A stretch of DNA of 6,193 bases, taken from NCBI GenBank assembly GCA_002686195.1, contig NZAS01000226.1, forward strand, positions 1-6,193, read 5' to 3'. The notes under the pieces were generated by a model that saw only the letters and a program-made list of their open reading frames with translations, was not told where the DNA came from and searched no databases. Numbering within the stretch: position 1 is the first letter of the stretch; each line of letters starts with the position of its first letter. Of the stretch, positions 4,398 to 6,193 are shown in pieces. Position numbers and translations under genes: made by a program. Source of the stretch: Candidatus Pacearchaeota archaeon. Its GTDB lineage: Archaea > Nanoarchaeota > Nanoarchaeia > Pacearchaeales > GW2011-AR1.

Positions 4398-4563
4398 CCT
4401 TCTTCCTTCCTACGAAGGTGGCTAAACTTTCCCAGAAGTCTACCCTTTCTTTGGCAGCCTTCCCAGGTGACACACCCACGCACGCGTAGCATGGATCAAT
4501 CTCTCCGCACAACTCGCAAGCCCCATGCCCAGGATAAATTTCATTTTCATTCTTTATCTTCAT
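4387..4563 (-). CDS. Small two-CxxC protein, 58 aa
   Basis: This is a 58-aa protein with two CxxC pairs, Cys16-x2-Cys19 and Cys26-x2-Cys29, only six residues apart. This is a compact pattern typical of a zinc-binding knuckle pair; the role is unknown. The sequence around it reads GHGACELCGEIDPCYACVG, followed by a charged segment (KAAKERVDFWESL) likely to be helical. The ATG at 4563 shares ATGA with the TGA stop of the 42-aa membrane protein gene, implying coupled translation. Its end overlaps the start of the 55-aa gene by 11 bp. Operon position, overlaps and conserved-looking cysteines support it despite its length. Confidence 0.75.
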   Translation of the reverse strand: MKIKNENEIYPGHGACELCGEIDPCYACVGVSPGKAAKERVDFWESLATFVGRKKDAD

Positions 4564-4688
4564 GCGTCATCTCTGCGATTGTCTACGCGCACGCGCACCA
4601 ATTGATCGAGAGAGTTCGAGATGGCAAACAACGGCACAGTTACCGCAATTATTCCAAAACAAGCTACTACATAAAAAAGCAATTCCAT
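4560..4688 (-). CDS. Small membrane protein, 42 aa
   Basis: This is a 42-aa protein with one hydrophobic segment at residues 3-24 (ELLFYVVACFGIIAVTVPLF), followed by a polar C-terminus with several arginines (VRVRVDNRRDD). It should be a single-span inner-membrane protein with the basic tail in the cytoplasm. The ATG at 4688 has a good ribosome site (AGGAG, 6-7 nt upstream) and lies 16 bp after the ligase stop. The TGA stop overlaps the next ATG (ATGA). Phages often carry such single-span proteins in accessory operons, including superinfection-exclusion and lysis-related ones, but nothing here picks a function. Confidence 0.75.
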   Translation of the reverse strand: MELLFYVVACFGIIAVTVPLFAISNSLDQLVRVRVDNRRDDA

Positions 4689-4704
4689 TATTAACTCCTA
4701 TAGT

Positions 4705-5832
4705 TTATTCATAATCTCTGACGGCAATTCCCACAGGAAACCTGGGGAGGCCATCATCCGTTAATTCCTGATACCTTACCGTAAGGTATCTTCCAATATA
4801 ATCATTCAGGTTCTTGAACACGTGCGCACGCTCTTCGTGAGTCCCGCGTGGGCGAACATCAAATTCAAGCCCATCTGAGGTCACACACTTATAAACTACA
4901 AGTCCAGCTTCTCTGCCGGAGCCGTCTTTGCCACCGATGATTTCAAACTCATCATCAAGAAATCTTTTTACTTTTTGCAAGTCATATGAGCGGTGCTTAT
5001 ATTTGTATGGACTATTTTGATTACGAACCATCATACCTTCATAGCCATCTTTGATAAACATTGATTCAAATACATCAAACTCTTCTTGATGCTCAATATC
5101 ATAGGTTCTTACAAAGATAATATTTTTATATTTTGCACTCCAGTTGTTACAATAAACGGGATACTCTATTACTTGCACTCCTCGTTTGGGAACCCTATCT
5201 TCAAATGCAAGAGTGGGATGGGGAGAGTCATAAATATGATACTCAAGAAGGTCTGTGTCATCTCTCTTCTTCTTTACAGCAGCGATAATCCTCTGGAACG
5301 TCCATCCGTGTACATATAGTTCTCCGTCCGTACACTGTCCATCCTTCAACATCAGGCAAAGCTGTGCATTAATTTTATCTGGAATATCAATAATCTTTCC
5401 CTTGCGCGACCACATGGTTACAACTCCATGCTCTTTACGCGCAAGCATACGCACACCATCCAGCTTGGGCTGAACCCAGCAAGGGAATGTAATCTTTGCG
5501 CTATGCTTGTCGTATCTGTGCGCGAGCATGGGCAGGAATAGCCCGTCAGAGGTAGAGGGAATCTTCTCCTTATCTTCTACATATCCTGAATCTTTTTTAC
5601 GGAGATGTGCAGATTGAGCCTCAGACAGTGCTTGCTCGTAGGGAGTTGTTTCGTTAGCTCTACCGATGTTTTTGCCCTCTCCAACATAGCGTTGGTCAAG
5701 TTGCTTTTTGCCATCTTCGTAACCGTGTTCAGTTTCGACGTAGCAGGTTCCATCAGCCATTTGGAGTACCGAGATATTCCATTCTTTAATTTTTCCATTT
5801 GTAGATTTACCATATAGTGTAGATAGGTTCAT
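4705..5832 (-). CDS. ATP-dependent DNA ligase
   Basis: This enzyme seals nicks in duplex DNA by forming an enzyme-AMP intermediate, then DNA-adenylate, then the phosphodiester bond. The nucleotidyltransferase motifs are in order: motif I KLDGVR with catalytic Lys123, motif III DGEL (169-172), motif IIIa EYHIYD (197-202), motif IV EGMMVR (265-270), and motif V with lysines 288 and 290. A C-terminal OB-fold (about 292-375) follows, with the RPRGTHEERAH and PVGIAVRDYE features of viral ligases. Residues 1-85 form an extra N-terminal module with GEGKNIGRANETTPYEQA, which resembles the WGR-like N-terminus of several phage and giant-virus ligases. Its ATG shares ATGA with the stop of the 88-aa gene, and GGAG lies 8 nt upstream. 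It likely serves phage DNA replication or repair in the cytoplasm. At 375 aa it is intact. Confidence 0.95.
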   Translation of the reverse strand: MNLSTLYGKSTNGKIKEWNISVLQMADGTCYVETEHGYEDGKKQLDQRYVGEGKNIGRANETTPYEQALSEAQSAHLRKKDSGYVEDKEKIPSTSDGLFLPMLAHRYDKHSAKITFPCWVQPKLDGVRMLARKEHGVVTMWSRKGKIIDIPDKINAQLCLMLKDGQCTDGELYVHGWTFQRIIAAVKKKRDDTDLLEYHIYDSPHPTLAFEDRVPKRGVQVIEYPVYCNNWSAKYKNIIFVRTYDIEHQEEFDVFESMFIKDGYEGMMVRNQNSPYKYKHRSYDLQKVKRFLDDEFEIIGGKDGSGREAGLVVYKCVTSDGLEFDVRPRGTHEERAHVFKNLNDYIGRYLTVRYQELTDDGLPRFPVGIAVRDYE

Positions 5833-6095
5833 TTCTTCAACTCCAATTCAATAATATCAAAATATTCCAGCCCCCCAGTTACATCATCCCAGTGCTGGAG
5901 CATTTCCTCTGGGGACTTTCCGTGCCAATAGTCATCTTCATCCACAACAAAATCGCTCATAAAATCTGAAACAATATTGAGAAACCATCCTTGCGCTCCT
6001 TCAAATGTTGTATGTATAGAGAAATCATCCCCATGCTTATGGCTGTACTTGGCGAGATACAGTGTGCCCCTTACAGTAAATACTTTCTCCGCCAT
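5829..6095 (-). CDS. Hypothetical protein, 88 aa
   Basis: This is an 88-aa acidic protein. Its N-terminal part (VRGTLYLAKYSHKHGDDFSI) and the following A-rich helix resemble small uncharacterised phage proteins with a YxHKHGxD stretch; I know no function. The second half is rich in Asp and Glu with several aromatics (DFVVDEDDYWHG, LQHWDD). The ATG at 6095 has TGAGGT 5-6 nt upstream. Its TGA stop overlaps the ligase ATG (ATGA), so the two are probably translated together. The gene before it stops at 6104-6106, so the operon continues beyond the window. Confidence 0.85.
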   Translation of the reverse strand: MAEKVFTVRGTLYLAKYSHKHGDDFSIHTTFEGAQGWFLNIVSDFMSDFVVDEDDYWHGKSPEEMLQHWDDVTGGLEYFDIIELELKK

Positions 6096-6103
6096 TTTGT
6101 ACC

Positions 6104-6193
6104 TCAGTTATTATCAATAAAAATTTGCCCGCTTACTTGCGCGAGCGCATGTTCCAAGTCACGCTCACTATGGGGCATGTGACTTCCGGGCAC
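6104..6193 (-). CDS. C-terminal end of a gene cut by the window edge
   Basis: The last 90 bases form an open frame on the minus strand through the window edge to TGA at 6104-6106, giving 29 residues that end SGQIFIDNN. The stop overlaps the ribosome site of the 88-aa gene (TGAGGT), the spacing expected of adjacent operon genes. An internal ATG at 6178, with GGAAG four bases upstream, could instead start a complete 24-aa peptide (MPHSERDLEHALAQVSGQIF, then IDNN). Too little is visible to assign a function. Confidence 0.55.
   Translation of the reverse strand: MPGSHMPHSERDLEHALAQVSGQIFIDNN

Noticed and set aside
4344..4694. 116-codon plus-strand open frame
   Set aside because: It is antisense to three small minus-strand genes joined by overlaps and ribosome sites, and has no ribosome site of its own.
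5668..5677. GTTTTTGCCC, a 10-base match to the 16-bp boundary motif
   Set aside because: It lies inside the ligase gene and encodes the conserved GKN of the N-terminal module, so the match is best explained by coding.
6115..6130. AAAATTTGCCC, a possible sixth motif copy before the 88-aa gene
   Set aside because: It is poorly matched and lies within the open frame that ends at 6104, encoding SGQIF.

Overview
The window looks like part of a double-stranded DNA bacteriophage genome, probably a tailed phage. The evidence is a virus-type ATP-dependent DNA ligase inside a tightly packed run of tiny genes that overlap by a few bases, most of them unrecognisable. The host cannot be named. Ribosome binding sites are Shine-Dalgarno type (AAGGAGG, GGAG, GAGGT), which fits a bacterial host. 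TGA serves as a normal stop in several overlapping gene pairs, so the standard code applies.

Right half (about 3096-6193, minus strand): one operon read right to left. In order it holds the tail end of a gene cut by the window edge; an 88-aa unknown; a 375-aa ATP-dependent DNA ligase with an extra N-terminal module; three very small genes (a 42-aa membrane protein, a 58-aa two-CxxC protein, a 55-aa protein whose coding DNA holds a perfect 19-bp inverted repeat); an 87-aa cysteine-rich protein; a possibly frameshifted 47-codon gene; a 118-aa unknown; and a 136-aa protein resembling the DUF7448 family. Stop/start overlaps or near-contacts at most joints imply coupled translation.

Middle (about 1024-3088): a modular region. 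Five copies of a 16-bp motif, TGTNAARTTTTTGCCC, all in the same orientation, lie only between genes. They delimit a minus-strand 103-aa gene, a non-coding block of about 470 bp built from AT-rich hairpins alternating with GC-rich palindromes, a plus-strand gene, and a minus-strand 106-aa gene. The plus-strand gene encodes an acidic 165-aa protein with an internal duplication. It has two leader repeats 79 bp apart in front and a strong intrinsic terminator behind.

Left end (1-1023): a minus-strand 162-aa unknown gene with a minus-strand intrinsic terminator, then an array of five 23-bp A-tract repeats.

The operon is a small DNA-metabolism and accessory gene set anchored by the ligase. The most unusual material is the repeated 16-bp boundary motif and the palindrome-rich non-coding block. 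No integrase, transposase, tRNA or CRISPR array was seen.
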